From contig NC_068911.1 in assembly GCF_023091745.1 (NCBI RefSeq), positions 164,100,004 to 164,164,003 of the forward strand: DNA of 64,000 bases. Direction: 5' to 3'. The first letter of the stretch is position 1. Each line of letters begins with the position of its first letter. This document shows positions 1-11,800 of the stretch, piece by piece. This DNA is from Budorcas taxicolor. Taxonomy: Eukaryota; Chordata; Mammalia; Artiodactyla; Bovidae. The notes beneath the pieces were generated by a model. That model had not been told where the DNA came from and did not search any database. It saw only the letters and a program-made list of their open reading frames with translations. Position numbers and translations under genes: made by a program.

Positions 1-540
1 TTGTGCGTTTTTCTTCAGTGGATATTAGGTGAACATTTATTTGGTGACTTTCCTGCAAGTGAAGGAGTGCAGTCTTTGTTTATCCTCAGTCTAGGTAAGA
101 CTTGGTGTTTTGATTTGTTCTGTGTTCAAGGGCTTCCCTGGTAGCTCAGACAGTGAAGCTTTAATATGATTTCAGAAACTAGATAAATACTATAGTTTAA
201 GCTAAAGTTTCTGTAGCGATCTGCTACTCTTTTTCTAGGCCTTCCTTCCTCTTCCTTTACCCCTTTTGCCCATCTGGGCACCCACCCGATTTTTCCTTCC
301 GTGTGATTCAACAAACACCTTTTTCAGTTTTTGTTATTTGTCAGACTTTGTTGGTAGAAGGTGAAAGACATGGTCACTACCACCAGGAAGATAACCATCT
401 AGTTAGGGAAATAAAGAGATCCCACTGAAATTCAAGATGAACTGTTAGGAATGGTACAAAAGAAAGGACATTAGAATGCTACAGAGGCTCCCATGAAAAG
501 ATATATTCAGTTGGCAAAACTTGATGGAGGAGGTGGCAGG
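1..540. other. Upstream non-coding sequence, unassigned
   Basis: I see no gene here. A fragment of about 35 bases at 129-165 matches the tRNA-derived head of a plus-strand Bov-tA SINE (GGCTTCCCTGGTAGCTCAGA). The rest is AT-rich unassigned sequence. Confidence 0.5.
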
Positions 541-773
541 AGTAGGATTTTTTTCTATGTTAAAATTTTTATCTGTAAATTGTTTTTGTTAATGAAATAG
601 AACACATACAGCAAGGGCACAATTTTTGCCTGTGTATACACTTGTGTCATGAACCCCTAAAACCAGGTAATGTTTCCAGCACCCCTTTGCCCCTTCCCAG
701 TCATCCTTCCGTCCTGATAATCACTCTTCTGACTTCTATTACCATAGATCAGTTTTGCCTGTTCTTGAATTTC
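541..773 (-). mobile_element. L1 LINE 3-prime-region fragment, part 1
   Basis: The sequence reads as the antisense of an old mammalian L1 3-prime region (a run about a human-readable 'cagcacccc...cttcccagtc' tract followed by 'accatagatcagttttgcct'). It continues at 1071 after a CHR SINE that split it. It is non-coding and old, judging from its many differences from the remembered family pattern. Confidence 0.6.
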
Positions 774-1070
774 ATTTATTTATGTATTATTTCTTTATTT
801 TTGGCTGAGCTGGGTCTGTGTTGCTGCATGCTGGCCTTCTCTAGTTTAGGCAAGTGGGGGCTACTGTCTAGGTGCAGTGCCCTGGCTTCTTATTGTGGTG
901 GTTTCTCTTGTTGCAGAGCATGGGCTCTAGGGCTGGCAGGCTCAGGAGTTGTGGTGCATGGGCCCTATTTCTCCATGGCTTGTGGGATCTTAGTTCCCAG
1001 ACCAAGGACTGAACTTATGTCTTCTGCATTGGAGGGTGGATTCTTAATCACTGGACTACCAGGGAAGTCC
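774..1070 (-). mobile_element. CHR-type (tRNA-derived) SINE inserted in L1
   Basis: On the plus strand this ends in the reverse complement of the usual SINE head (CTACCAGGGAAGTCC), preceded by the antisense B-box region and the 'cttgtgggatcttagttccc' block typical of cetartiodactyl CHR elements. Near-identical flanks, CTTGAATTTC at 764-773 and CTTGAATTCC at 1071-1080, look like its target-site duplication. The 150-codon frame across it is repeat sequence and not a gene. Confidence 0.75.
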
Positions 1071-1850
1071 CTTGAATTCCTATGTACAGTATAAGTCTGG
1101 CTTTTTTTGTTCAGTATTTTTGTGAGATTCATCTATGCTGTATGTAGCAGTACCTAAGTTTTTTATTTTTACTTTTTAATTGCTAAGTAGTATTCCATTG
1201 TAGGTATGTAGCACTGTTTATCTTCTCTACTGTTCATGGCCATTTACGTTTTCATTTACCAGTTTTTGGCTTTTATTAACAAAGCTGCAGTGAACATTCT
1301 TAAGCGGTTCTTTTTGTGGACTCGTGCACTTATTTGTAGGAGGGAAGTTGCTGGCTTGTGTGGAGGGTGTGTGATCAGCAATAGTAGATATTGCCAGTTT
1401 TCCAAAATATTTGTACCAATTTTCACCTTAAACAGCAACATAACAGAGTTCTGGCTAACTCTTATCCTTGGCGATAGAGAACAGTGTCAGTTTTTAAAAA
1501 TCCTAGCCATTTTGACTAAAAGTGGTATCCCATTATATTTTTGTTTACATTGTCTTTGGTGTTGAATCCTTGTCATATGCTTGTTGACTATTTGCTATCC
1601 TCTTTTGCGAAGTGCTTGTTCAAGTCTTTTGCCCACTTTTTAAATTGGGCTGATTATCTTCTTGTTGATTTGTAGCTCTTTATATGGTCTAGATACGGAG
1701 TTCCTTGTCTGATACACGCTTTACAGATATCTTTTCCAAGTCTGTGGCTTGTCCCTTTAGTCTTGTACTGGTGTCTTTTGAGAAAGAGCAGTTCTTAACT
1801 TTAATGAAGGGCCATAGTTCAGTGTTTCCTTTTCATGATTAGTACTTTTT
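1071..1850 (-). mobile_element. L1 LINE 3-prime-region fragment, part 2
   Basis: This is the continuation of the L1 fragment interrupted at 774. Recognisable antisense blocks include 'gtgagattcatctatg', 'tagtattccattgta', 'cttttgcccactttttaaat' and 'gatatcttttccaagtctgt'. It has no coding capacity. Confidence 0.7.
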
Positions 1851-2480
1851 TAATTGTTTAACTCTTTACCTACATAGTTGGTGGAATTTGAGCAGACAAA
1901 TATGAGGGAAGAGCACTGCACAAAGGAAGAGAGAGCAAGTCTGAGCCTAGGCCCTGGTGTCAGAGAGGGAAGATCTGAGTCCTGTTGTGTTGGGATGGCA
2001 TGGAGTTTGAGCTCTAATGGGGGGAGGGCAATGAGACAAAGCTGGATGGGGTGGGGGAGCCATACTGAGCCTTCAAATATGAACATTATTCTGGAGGAAC
2101 CAGAGGCACAGCCAGAATATTTATGAACTTAAACAAGACTTATTAGTCCTCCTTCCAACACCAAATTTGTCCCTTCTCCTCCTCAGCCCTGTTCACTTAC
2201 CACCACTTCCAGACAGCTCTGGCCTCCTCAGCCAGAATCCTGGGTGATATCTTCCTTCCCTATCCCTGCATTCAACTGGTTGCCAGGTCTGATAGATTCT
2301 ATGGTCTAAACGTCTCCAACAAGGACCTTTCTATTTCAAGCCCAACTGCTGCCACCTTTGTTCAAGATCTCACATCTCTTAACCGGAATCCATCAGTCAC
2401 CTCAAGGGTTTCCCAGCCTCTGCTGCTGCTGCTGCTGCTAGTTTTCTCCATATCCAGTCCATTCCTATAGCAGCTAGTGT
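1851..2480. other. Unassigned non-coding sequence with short CTG tract
   Basis: No gene or confidently identified repeat is visible. A perfect CTG trinucleotide tract of about seven units lies at 2419-2439. The two overlapping ORFs (78 and 82 codons, opposite strands) have no recognisable domain. Confidence 0.45.
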
Positions 2481-3110
2481 CCAAAATGGCAATTATTCAG
2501 ACCTCTCCACAGCTTAAAAACCCTCAACAACTCCCCAGTGCCTCTAAGATAAAAGAAAAACTCTTTCACATGGCTTGTCCTCTTTCTGATTTGCTTGCTC
2601 ATTCTTCCAGGCTCAACTCAAGCCTCATCTGCTCTAGAAGGCTGCCTTGAATCACCTCTCCCCAGGGCACAGTCAGGAGAGCCTTGGCTGGACTCCTGGG
2701 ATACCGGTGGCACCATCTGTCCTGGCCAGACAGGCCTGTCTCCCCCAGAACCATGAACTCTCCCAGGTAGGAACTTTGCTGTATTTAGGTTTTTATGGGT
2801 ATAGTGCCTTGCATGTGGTTTCCAAGAACACAAGATGACCTGATACCAGCTCTGCAGCCCCCATCTCTCACCCATGATCCCTGGGCTCCAGTCACTCTGG
2901 GTTTCTTTTTTGCATCAGTATACGCTACATAGTGCAGACCTCTTTTCTTCTCAGCTCTTGCCCATAAGATGCCCACTTTCTCTTCCCCAGCGCATTCTCT
3001 TCTGTGCTTCCAAAGTGTCATCTCTCTCTCTCATAGCACTTAACAGATTGAAGCTTTTTGAGGGCAAGAACTATATCTTCATAGAACCTTCTAGAACATT
3101 ATAGGTGCCA
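2481..3110 (-). repeat. Ancient L2-like LINE fragment
   Basis: The order of blocks resembles the antisense 3-prime end of L2: a block about clinical-style pyrimidine-rich text near 2600-2670, then 'atagcacttaacagattgaagc' followed by 'tttttgagggcaagaactat' near 3030-3080 and 'cattataggtgcc' at the end. The assignment is by pattern only, and the copy is very diverged. Confidence 0.5.
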
Positions 3111-3414
3111 AAGAAATTTTCAAAATGAATGTGTTGGTGCTCCGCACCTTTGCCGCTGTCTGATTTCTGCACTTGAATTCACGAAAGGTAAATAGGGCCC
3201 TTTTTTTTCCCTTTCTTTTCATTTTCAAGACCTTAGTCTGGTGTACATGTTAAAGGAGCCAGCTTAGGTGTTCAGTTGGGTGGCATTCCTAGCCATCTTC
3301 CAGGAGACTTGGTAAATACCAGATGCAACGCCACAAATATCATTTTGGTCACAGAATCATGGTTGGTTCAACCCGTCTTTTACTTATTTTTAAACATTTT
3401 CTGAATAGAGGCGA

Positions 3415-3600
3415 AGAACATGGTCTTTGGCTTCAGAGAGCCTGGGTTTCAAAGCAGACTTCGACACACTGGCTTTTGGATCTTAAAAAATGGGAATAAT
3501 GTTACAGGCCTGGAGTTGTTTTAAGAATTCGACGAGACGGTGTACAGCATTCGGCACCAGCATATGCAAAGATGCTCTGTACCCCATGGGTAGCCACAGT
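3415..3600 (+). repeat. MIR SINE fragment
   Basis: The order 'tggtctttggcttcagagagcctgggttt', then 'aaaaatgggaataatg', then 'cagcattcggcaccag' follows the core and tail of mammalian MIR elements in plus orientation. It lies just upstream of the COPS7B CpG island. Confidence 0.6.
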
Positions 3601-3689
3601 TAGGCAGGGAGAATGGATTTACGGCCCAAAGCTGCAGATGGCGATGGTTTGGGCCCCTAGTCCTGCCTAGGCTGCATTACTCTCCTCAG

Positions 3690-4140
3690 GACCCCCACCC
3701 CAGCCGGCTCGGACCCCTTTTCTCTGGTGGAGGCCTCACTGGAGCTCCGAGGCTGCGAACGCGGCAGGGGAACCGAGTGTGGGCGGAACTCGAGTGCAGC
3801 GGAGGGAGGCTTCCGGGGGAGCCGCAAGGGCAACGGGTCGGCGGAGGCAGAAAAGCGTCGGACGCCGGGCAGATCATGGACGCTTGACAACCTGCGGGCG
3901 GGCGCCGGGAGGCCAAGCCAGCGACCGAGACGACAGAAAGGCGGCCGAGGACAGGTAGGGGCCGGCGAGAGGGTGGGGCCCGGCGCGCCAGGCGCGGCTG
4001 GGCGGTCAGGCCTAGCGCCAGCCGTGGGAAAAGCCCGCGGCCACACCGCCCCGCCCCCGCCCCGGAGCGCGCCCCTCTGCTCCTCACCCTGCACCCGCGG
4101 CCCTGCGCGGTACACCCTGCCCGCCCTAAAGCCCACCCCA
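3690..4140 (+). promoter_or_regulatory. COPS7B: CpG-island promoter of COPS7B
   Basis: GC content and CpG density rise sharply at about 3690 and fall after about 4140, unlike the surrounding AT-rich sequence. An ETS-type core CTTCCGG lies at 3810-3816 and overlapping GC boxes (CCGCCCCGCCCCCGCCCC) at about 4048-4064. No TATA box is evident, as expected for a housekeeping gene. The island surrounds the candidate first exon, whose donor is at 3954/3955. The exact transcription start cannot be read from sequence. In human, PDE6D lies head-to-head upstream of COPS7B (from memory), but no PDE6D first exon is visible between 1 and 4140. Confidence 0.75.
3760..3954 (+). other. COPS7B: COPS7B non-coding first exon (5-prime end approximate)
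   Basis: The GC-rich sequence ends in a strong donor, GGACAG|GTAGGG at 3954/3955, which suits splicing to the exon holding the start codon (acceptor at 5627-5628). The 5-prime boundary given is a guess within the CpG island. An open frame of 274 codons crosses this exon and its donor, but it shows no domain and reflects a lack of stops in GC-rich DNA. Alternative first exons further upstream are possible. Confidence 0.55.
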
Positions 4141-5628
4141 ACCCGCGACCCTCAGCGTCCGCACTGTGCTTGCTCTCGCTTCTTCACCCGCAAAGGCTGC
4201 GGCTTTGCCCCTCTGCGGTCCATGAAAATAGCGCCCCCCGCAGGACGGGAATTCTCCCCTGAGTTCCTAGCCGCCTCCTTGGGCCCTCCCACTCCAGAAG
4301 AAAGCGGTTATCAGCGCCTCCTTATTATCTCTTTGCCCCCACGGGGTTTGCTTTTTAGGCCGAGATTTTTTTTTGAGGGACCGAAGTTCTGTCCGTGTTT
4401 TTACCCCTTCTCCATCCCCTATCATTCAGTGTCTTCACACATCTCCACTTGGAAGGGAGGTTTTTGTTTTTTCCTCTCCGAACACATCACCTTCCCCCGA
4501 CATCTCCCTCATACCCTCTCCTCTTCTCCCTCCAGTTTCCCCTTTCCTTAGCAACCTTTATTCCTTTTATTTAGCACTTCATTTTTTTCTGTTTCCAACA
4601 AGACCTTCTAAGTAACCCTGGTGAAACGACTTGCTTGTTCCTGTAATACTATGAAAGGACTGCAGCTCTTGGTGCCTGCCTCCAAAGGAAAACTTAGTTT
4701 CTCTTGTAGCAAGCTATCCTTTTTCGGTTTGTTCTCTTCTTCCCTCTACTACTCCTTCATTTTGTCACACTGCCCAGGATATATCATTCTTAGAGAAGTA
4801 ATTCCTGTAGAGTAGATATACAGTGTGTGTATGTTCACATACACTGAGCTTGTCGTCAGTAGATTTTACAATCGAGGAACCCTCCTGTCCTAATGTCTTC
4901 AGGATGGCTATCTTCATTGTTTCCTCAGATCTTTTTATTGTTTTCTGGAGGTGTTCTACAAATTCTGAAGTCGTATTTGGTGAAATGTTACATACCAGCA
5001 GGAGGCCAAATAAAGGGATTTTCCACATGGACTTAAACAGCATGTGTGCATGTATTTTCTTAGTTTGAATATGTTGCTCCTTATCTTTCAAGTTAATTCC
5101 CCTCTCCCCTTTTCTATTCAGTCAGTGATATTTTTTATTAAATGCATCATCTTTGTTGTCTGCCTTTTATTTTTCCTTATCTGTAGCTGGTTGTAGGTGG
5201 GATTCTAATGACACAATGGAAGCTATAACTGATTGCTTTTGCTTACATATGATGCCTCTGTGTTTTGACAAGAGTCTCTGCTTCTTAACCAGAGTCTAAA
5301 AATGAGGTGAATATAAGACAGCTACTGAGATACTCCTGTGTGTTTCTTCAGGTCCTGGTTAGGTTTAAGGGCTTCGAAGGTGCTGCCTTTGGGGAAGGGT
5401 CAGATGGAATAAAGTGGCTTTTATTAAATGTTTCAAACCTCAGAAAAAGAACCAAATCCCTGTAACTCCAGGTTAGACCCTACCATGTCACAAAGTGAGA
5501 TCTGGACTCAGGAGCTGTTTTTTCGTTTTGAATACTGCAAAACTATTCTGATGTCTGATCTGGCATGAAATAAGCATAGATTTTGCAAAGGAGGAGGAAG
5601 AATGACTGAAACGCTTTCTTTTGGACAG
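3955..5628 (+). other. COPS7B: COPS7B intron 1
   Basis: This 1,674-bp intron begins GTAGGG and ends TTGGACAG. Its first 190 bp are still CpG-rich with GC boxes, and the remainder is T-rich with no repeat that I can name confidently. The short ORFs in it (for example on both strands at about 4765-5091) show no recognisable domain. Confidence 0.6.
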
Positions 5629-5806
5629 ATCTCAAGGCCAGAGAATGGCAGGTGAACAGAAGCCCTCAAGTAACCTCCTGGAACAGTTTATCTTACTAGC
5701 CAAAGGTACCAGTGGTTCAGCCCTCACTGCTCTCATAAGCCAAGTTTTGGAGGCTCCTGGAGTATATGTCTTCGGAGAACTGCTGGAGCTGGCCAACGTG
5801 CAGGAG
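5629..5806 (+). CDS. COPS7B: COPS7B exon 2 (start codon exon; CDS 5645-5806)
   Basis: The acceptor is TTGGACAG|AT at 5628/5629, followed by 16 nt of 5-prime UTR. The ATG lies at 5645-5647 in the context AGAGAATGG, with G at +4. The exon encodes residues 1-54, ending NVQE, and its donor is GAG|GTAAGG. An upstream ATG-initiated frame running through 5621 joins the same frame, but the conserved protein begins at MAGEQK. Confidence 0.96.
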
Positions 5807-8800
5807 GTAAGGGCAGTTTTCAGACAATTTCTCTATCTTCTTTGTTTTAAACCTTCCCGAGATTCTCCAGGCTTCCAGGGATTATTGGTGCTGAAGCATT
5901 GTGGACCTGTGAGGTGCTATTTTTGAGTGAGGGATGGGAATTGGTGAGGCAGGGGAAGTGAATGGGGATGAAATTCTGGGTTCCTTCTGGTCAGTATTTT
6001 CATCTGAATTTGGAGTAAATTGAGATTAGTAGTAGCGTTAGTTGCTCAGTCATGTCCAACTTTTTGTGACCCCATGGACTGTAGCCTGCTAGGCTCCTCT
6101 TTCCATGGAATTCTCCAGGCAAGAATACTAGAGTGGCATTCCCTTTGCCAAGGGATCTTCCTGACCCAGGGATCGAACCCCGGTCTCCTGCACTGCAGGC
6201 AGATTCTTTACTCTCTGAGTCACCAGGGAAGTGGTAGTAATTTGAAAGATAGGGGAAAAATCCAGTTGAACCTGATAAATTAGAAAAGTATAGTATCAGC
6301 ATGAATGATGTTACTGGTAGTTCCAGTCATTCGTAGGGACAAAAAGCCTCTGGTGTAAATATGGACATTGAAGATTGGTCAGGCACATACTAGCAGGAAG
6401 TATTTGTTATTGAGCATGAGATGGGCATGGATAAAGAATATATTATTTCTGTGAAAAGGGCAGTTGAGTGCTAAAGATGTGTAAAAACAATATGACATGA
6501 AAAGCTGGGAAGTAGTTCTTTTTGCTTTGTTTGCTTGTTTGTTTGGTAGTGGTTATTAAAACCTTGGGTATCACCTTTGGTTGTTGTATCTTAAAAATGA
6601 GAATAATCAGGTGGAACAGAGCTGTAAAGGATCCCATACTTTTCCACCTCTGCTTTCCACCGAGGATATTTTCATATTTATTGATTGATGCTCTTATGCT
6701 GATTGATTTAAAAGTCTGGTGACATCTTTATTACATACTTCATTGTATTACATACTTTATTGTATTACATACTTTATTACACCAGGAGCTCTTGGTATGG
6801 AAGGCTGGCTTCCTCTACAGTGTCAGAGCTTCTTCCTGGTTGCCCAGTGTTACTCCTGCTCTGCTGAAGGCTGCCATGTGCAGGTCTTGGTGGTCCTTGT
6901 TCTTGAGGATCAGGTGCATGATGCTACTTAGAGTTGCCCGGGCTTTCTTGTCGATGATGGTCCACGTAAATCGGGTGACTGACTTTTGCTGGCTAGTTCT
7001 TCAGTTCATGACAGCAAGACAAATGCCTTTGCCATTGGCTGCTGTCTTCATGCTTATAGCCCTGCTGTGAGTCAGCCCGTTGTAGCAAAAGGAGTTGGGT
7101 CTTCAGGTTACTGGACTTGCTGTTGTACATGTGCTCATTCCTCTTGATTAAGAAGCTCGAGCAGTTCCCCTGGATCATCCCGTGCAGATGTATGGGTGTG
7201 GCATCAGTTCCTGTCCCTGCAACAGTTGAAAACAGAAAGACCCACCTTTTTTTTTTGTTGTAAATTTTTATTTAACATCAGACTGGCTTGCTGGACTGTA
7301 AGCTCTGTGAGGGTAAGGTCTATTCTGCCCCCTGTTGTTTTCTTAGAGCTTCTTATGTACTCTGACACACCATAGACTTTCAGTAAAAATTTAATTACCA
7401 GAGATAGAAAAGGAATCCTGTGAGGAAAATTTAAGAAAATTTGAGTTTTTTTTTTTTTTTTTAAAGACTTAATTGTTTGAGATCAGTGTAGATTCACAGC
7501 AAAGTTGAGAGGGAGGTACAGAGAGTTCTAATGTATCCCTTGCTCTCATGCATGCATGGCCTGCCCCGTTACCAGTGTCCCCCACCAGTGTGGAATGTCA
7601 CTGATGCATGACTGTCACCCGGAGACCAGAGTTTCTGTTAGGGTTCACACTTGGTGTTGTACAGTCTGTGGGGTCTGTGTGTGTGTGTGTGTGTGTGCTC
7701 AGTTGTGTCTGACTCTTTGAGACCCCATGGACTACACAGCTCATCAGGCTTCTCTGTCCATGGGATTTCCCAGGCAAGAATACTGGAGTGGGTTGTCGTG
7801 CCCTCCTCCAGGGGATCTTTCTGACCCAGGGATTGAACCCATGTCTCTTGTGTCCCCTCCATTGGCAGGTGGATTCCTTACCACGGCACCACGTGGGAAG
7901 CCCTTATGGATTTAGAGAAGCGTTTGATGACATGTATCCACCATTACAGTATCAGGGAGAGTGTTTCACTGCCCCCAAGATTCTCTTCCTCCCCTCTAGT
8001 CCCTGACAACCACTGATGTTACTTCTCCCAGAATGTCATATAGTTGGAAACATACATATGTGGCCTTTTCAGATTGGCTTCTTTCACTTAGTAATATTGC
8101 ATTTAAATTTCCGCCATGCCTTTTTGTGGCTTGATAGGTCATCATCTTTCAAAAGAAGAGATGGCCATGAGTAATTTGTTTCTTCAGGTTTGTGAAAAGC
8201 CTGAATGAATATAAACAAGTAGTTGTTTTTTATGGAAGTTTGGGTAAGAGGAGATGGATGCAAATTAAAGTCAGAAAAATGTTACTGATTTGGGCCAGTG
8301 GGAGAAATTTTGGAGTGTCTGCCCTAGAGAAAATAGTCTTTTATGGCTAGTTTTGAAATTGTCTGTCTGAAAAGTGGGGACTAGATTTGATGGTCTCATC
8401 CACTTCTGATTCAGGACTTCGGGAGATTCTTGATAATCTGAGAAGGTAGGCCAGGGTATTAGGATGCCAGAGTTCTCATTGGCATGCTCAGCAGAGCACC
8501 TTTATCTTCCCACAGTTGATTTTCTTTCCATTTGTGAGCTGGGAATAAGCTAGTTGCCTTTCAGTGGTCAGAAATTACAGATGTAGTTTTCGGAACCTTT
8601 TAAAGTTGAGTGGTATTATTATTCTACAGAATGCCACTTGGTTCCTGTTTAAGACTTTCCTGAGTTTGGTAAATTGGGAGAGTAACAGGTCATATTTGCG
8701 AGTAGGGAAAGCACATAGTTATGGTGATTGGCAGCAGAGCAGAGCAGAGTAGAGCAGCTCTCAGCAGAGCAGGACCACTTTTCTTTTTCTTCCGCAGGTG

Positions 8801-11800
8801 GCTCTTTGCCGTTAGTATTAGCGAGGAGTAGGTAATTTTAATGGACAGTTTTGTTTGGGGCTGTGCTGTGCTGTCGAATCTTAGGCTTTGCTAATCTCCA
8901 GCATTCACAGTCCACTTGTAGTCCTGAAACTTGGAGCCACCCCTGTACTTTTTTCAGTTTGGATTAAGAGTGACTTACCCTGTACCCACCAAGCTGGGGT
9001 GTTGACAAAGCTGCCCCAGTCCTTGTTTCAATCGTGGGGAACGCTGAGAAAATTCCACTTGCTCCCAGTGCTTATTACTTTGTGTGCATGTACGCGCATC
9101 TGTGTGACAAAAGTAGTTCCCTTGGGCAAGCTGGGTAGAGTGTGAAGTGTGTATTCCTGAGAGAGAGAATTTAAATATGGGCCCTTAATAACCTTATTTA
9201 TTTTTTCCCAAAGAATCAGAGTTGGGAGGGATCTCAGGGACCAAGCAATAAAACAGTACAGAACTGTGGCCCGTGATCACCTGCCCTCTGCTCGAATGCT
9301 GCAGTGATGGGTAGACAGCTCACTCTGTGAACTGTTTTCTTTTTTCCCTCCTCAGCTTGCAGAGGGAGCAAATGCTGCTTATTTGCAGTTGCTGAATCTG
9401 TTTGCCTATGGAACATACCCAGATTACATAGGTGAGTTGGTTAAGATCCTCCACAGACATCTCTTCATTATGTTACTCTGCCTGGATGTGTTGTCTTCCC
9501 GAGGCTCACAGAGGTCTGGGATATAATGGGGTGGGCGCTTACCTGGCTGTTTCTCATCTCACTGTGCTCTGTAGGTGACATGCCATGAGGACTTTGGTTC
9601 CCTCCTTTTATTTCCCAGTGGGTTAAAGGGGACTATGTTTATGCTCATCCATAAATACAGCCCTTGTTTTTTTTCAGATGAGGTTCTTGAGGACTGGTGT
9701 TGGTAGAGCACTTGGAGTGTTGTGAAATGTCAGAATACCCATTTGGAAAGTCTTTAAGTGTTAAATATTATCTAAATACCATCACCATGTTGAAGGTTGG
9801 GAAAATAGGGAAAAAAGTCACTTGTAGTTGTACCACCCATAACCACTTTTCGTTTTATGGTCCTGGACTTTTCCTCCCTTGTGCTTATGATTTCTATAGG
9901 TATAATTAGATTATGTGTGCAATTTTATATCTTGCTTTATTCACTTATTTCATAGGCGTTTATCCATGTTTTACATCTTTATAGTCATTTTTAATATTTC
10001 ATAATCTAATACTCCATAATCTACTTACCCAGTTCTCTTTTCTAGATCATTTGAGTCATTGTAAGTTATTGTACAGCATAGTCATTGTAACTGTCAGGAA
10101 TGAAGTACATGCATGTCCAAACACTAACTTACATTCCACTCAAACCATTTTTGTCTGGCTTTCCTAGTTTATTTTAGTGGTATGACATAGACCTGGCCTT
10201 TATTTTAGTGGTGTGACTCAAGGTCCTCACTGTGGTATCCCTGACTGCTCTTTTCTTGCACTTTCTTTCCCCTTGGTCACTTCCACTTAACTCTGTGCTG
10301 CCATCGCACTTGCCAGTTTTTTCTGACCTGCACTTTGTTCCAGTGAGTGAATCCTTTGTCTCCATCCTCACGAAAGAGCAGCATTTTACAGACTCTGGAA
10401 CCGGGATTCTGGGCTTTTATACTCTGTCTCCACTTCCACCAGTTGTGTGTCCTTTGGCAAATTAAGTGATCCTCTGTACCTCAGTCCCCTCATCTGTCAA
10501 AGGGGAGTGACAAAAAGGTCCACAGGCCTTTATCTGCACTTCTTGGGCTGGATGTTTCATCGTTTAGAATTTCAGGGATTCTGAAAAGGTTATATGATTT
10601 TAAAAGTATGATGCATATACTTCTTTATGTAACACCCTTGAGAGATGTGGGCAAAACCGGTAATCAAACGCATTCAAGTTTTGCAGCCAAACAAATGACT
10701 ATTCACAACAAATGGGATTAAAAAGCCTAATTCAGTTTAGGTCAGGAATTGGTACCACGTGAATTTCAGCAGGGTGCTCAAAGGGGAAAAAATGCAGTTT
10801 GGATTCACCAATTGGAATCTAGAATTATGGGGAAGGAGCCAAAGACATTAGGAATCTGATTTGTGGGGTGGTTGTGAGGACTCCCTGGTTGTGTGTGTGT
10901 ACGTGTGGATCTGTGTGTACACTTGCACTAAGTACAACTTGCCGTCTGTTCCCTTGGCTGCTGCCATCGCTGTTGTTTTCATTATTGCTGTTGCTCACAT
11001 TGTGCCCGTCCTTCCACAGTCATCTGAAGCTCCACCTTTTTTTCTGTTCTTCTGTCTCCCCAGTCTGATTGCACTCACTTGTGTGCTCTCTTTTTCCCTT
11101 TGTTCTTCTCACCCTCTTGTTGTCTTCTGGTAACTTGTACCTTTCTTCTGGTAGTTCTCTTGCATTTGTAGCTGTTGAAACGTCAGGTGACAACTAAGGA
11201 CAAGTCCAGGGCCATTGAGTTGCCCAGCTCTGGGTGGTGGTTGGTGCTCCTGGAGTTGTGGGGTGCAGCAGCCCCGACAAGGCCCATCTTATTCCCCTTG
11301 AATCACTTAAGATAGTGCATTGCACATAACAGGTACTCTGGGAAGACATTGAAAATAGTATTCCATTAAGATAATTTTCATATCATTTTGTGCAGTCATG
11401 CCTGGCTTCTTAGGAGACCCAGCTTAGGTGTAGACATTCAGTTTTTTTCTTCTTTGGAAGCACATGGTCTTTGAGTGAAGACAGGAGGCGCTGATGGAAC
11501 ATTTGCCTCATGAGTAAGTGCAGAGTCATGACAGTGATTCAGTAGTAGGTTTGATGTGGGGAGTTTGTGTGCTTATTCCATGAAGAAATCCTAATTTTGT
11601 TTTGTGTCTTGATTTTTGTGGTGGGTGGGACTGAGCAGCCAACAAGGAGAGCCTGCCAGAACTGAGCACAGCTCAGCAGAACAAGCTGAAGCACCTCACC
11701 ATCGTGAGCTTGGCGTCGAGGATGAAGGTACGGCCCCAGCCCTTTCCTGTCTTCTTCCTCACCTCGAGGCAGGTATCTCGTTGGCATCAGTGTGGGAACT

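Larger units (their letters stand above)
5807..9355 (+). other. COPS7B: COPS7B intron 2
   Basis: This 3,549-bp intron contains two antisense Bov-tA SINEs, an antisense RPL28 retropseudogene, L1 fragments, an L2-like piece, a TG microsatellite and an imperfect AGCAG tract. Each is listed separately. The segment 8165-8730 and most of 8775-9350 are unassigned. Confidence 0.85.

Noticed and set aside
642..1094. 150-codon plus-strand ORF
   Set aside because: It is a translation across an L1 fragment and an antisense CHR SINE.
3727..4551. 274-codon plus-strand ORF, and 150-159 codon minus-strand ORFs, across the CpG island
   Set aside because: GC-rich DNA has few stop codons. The products are low-complexity R/G/P/S, no domain is visible, and the plus frame runs through the first-exon donor.
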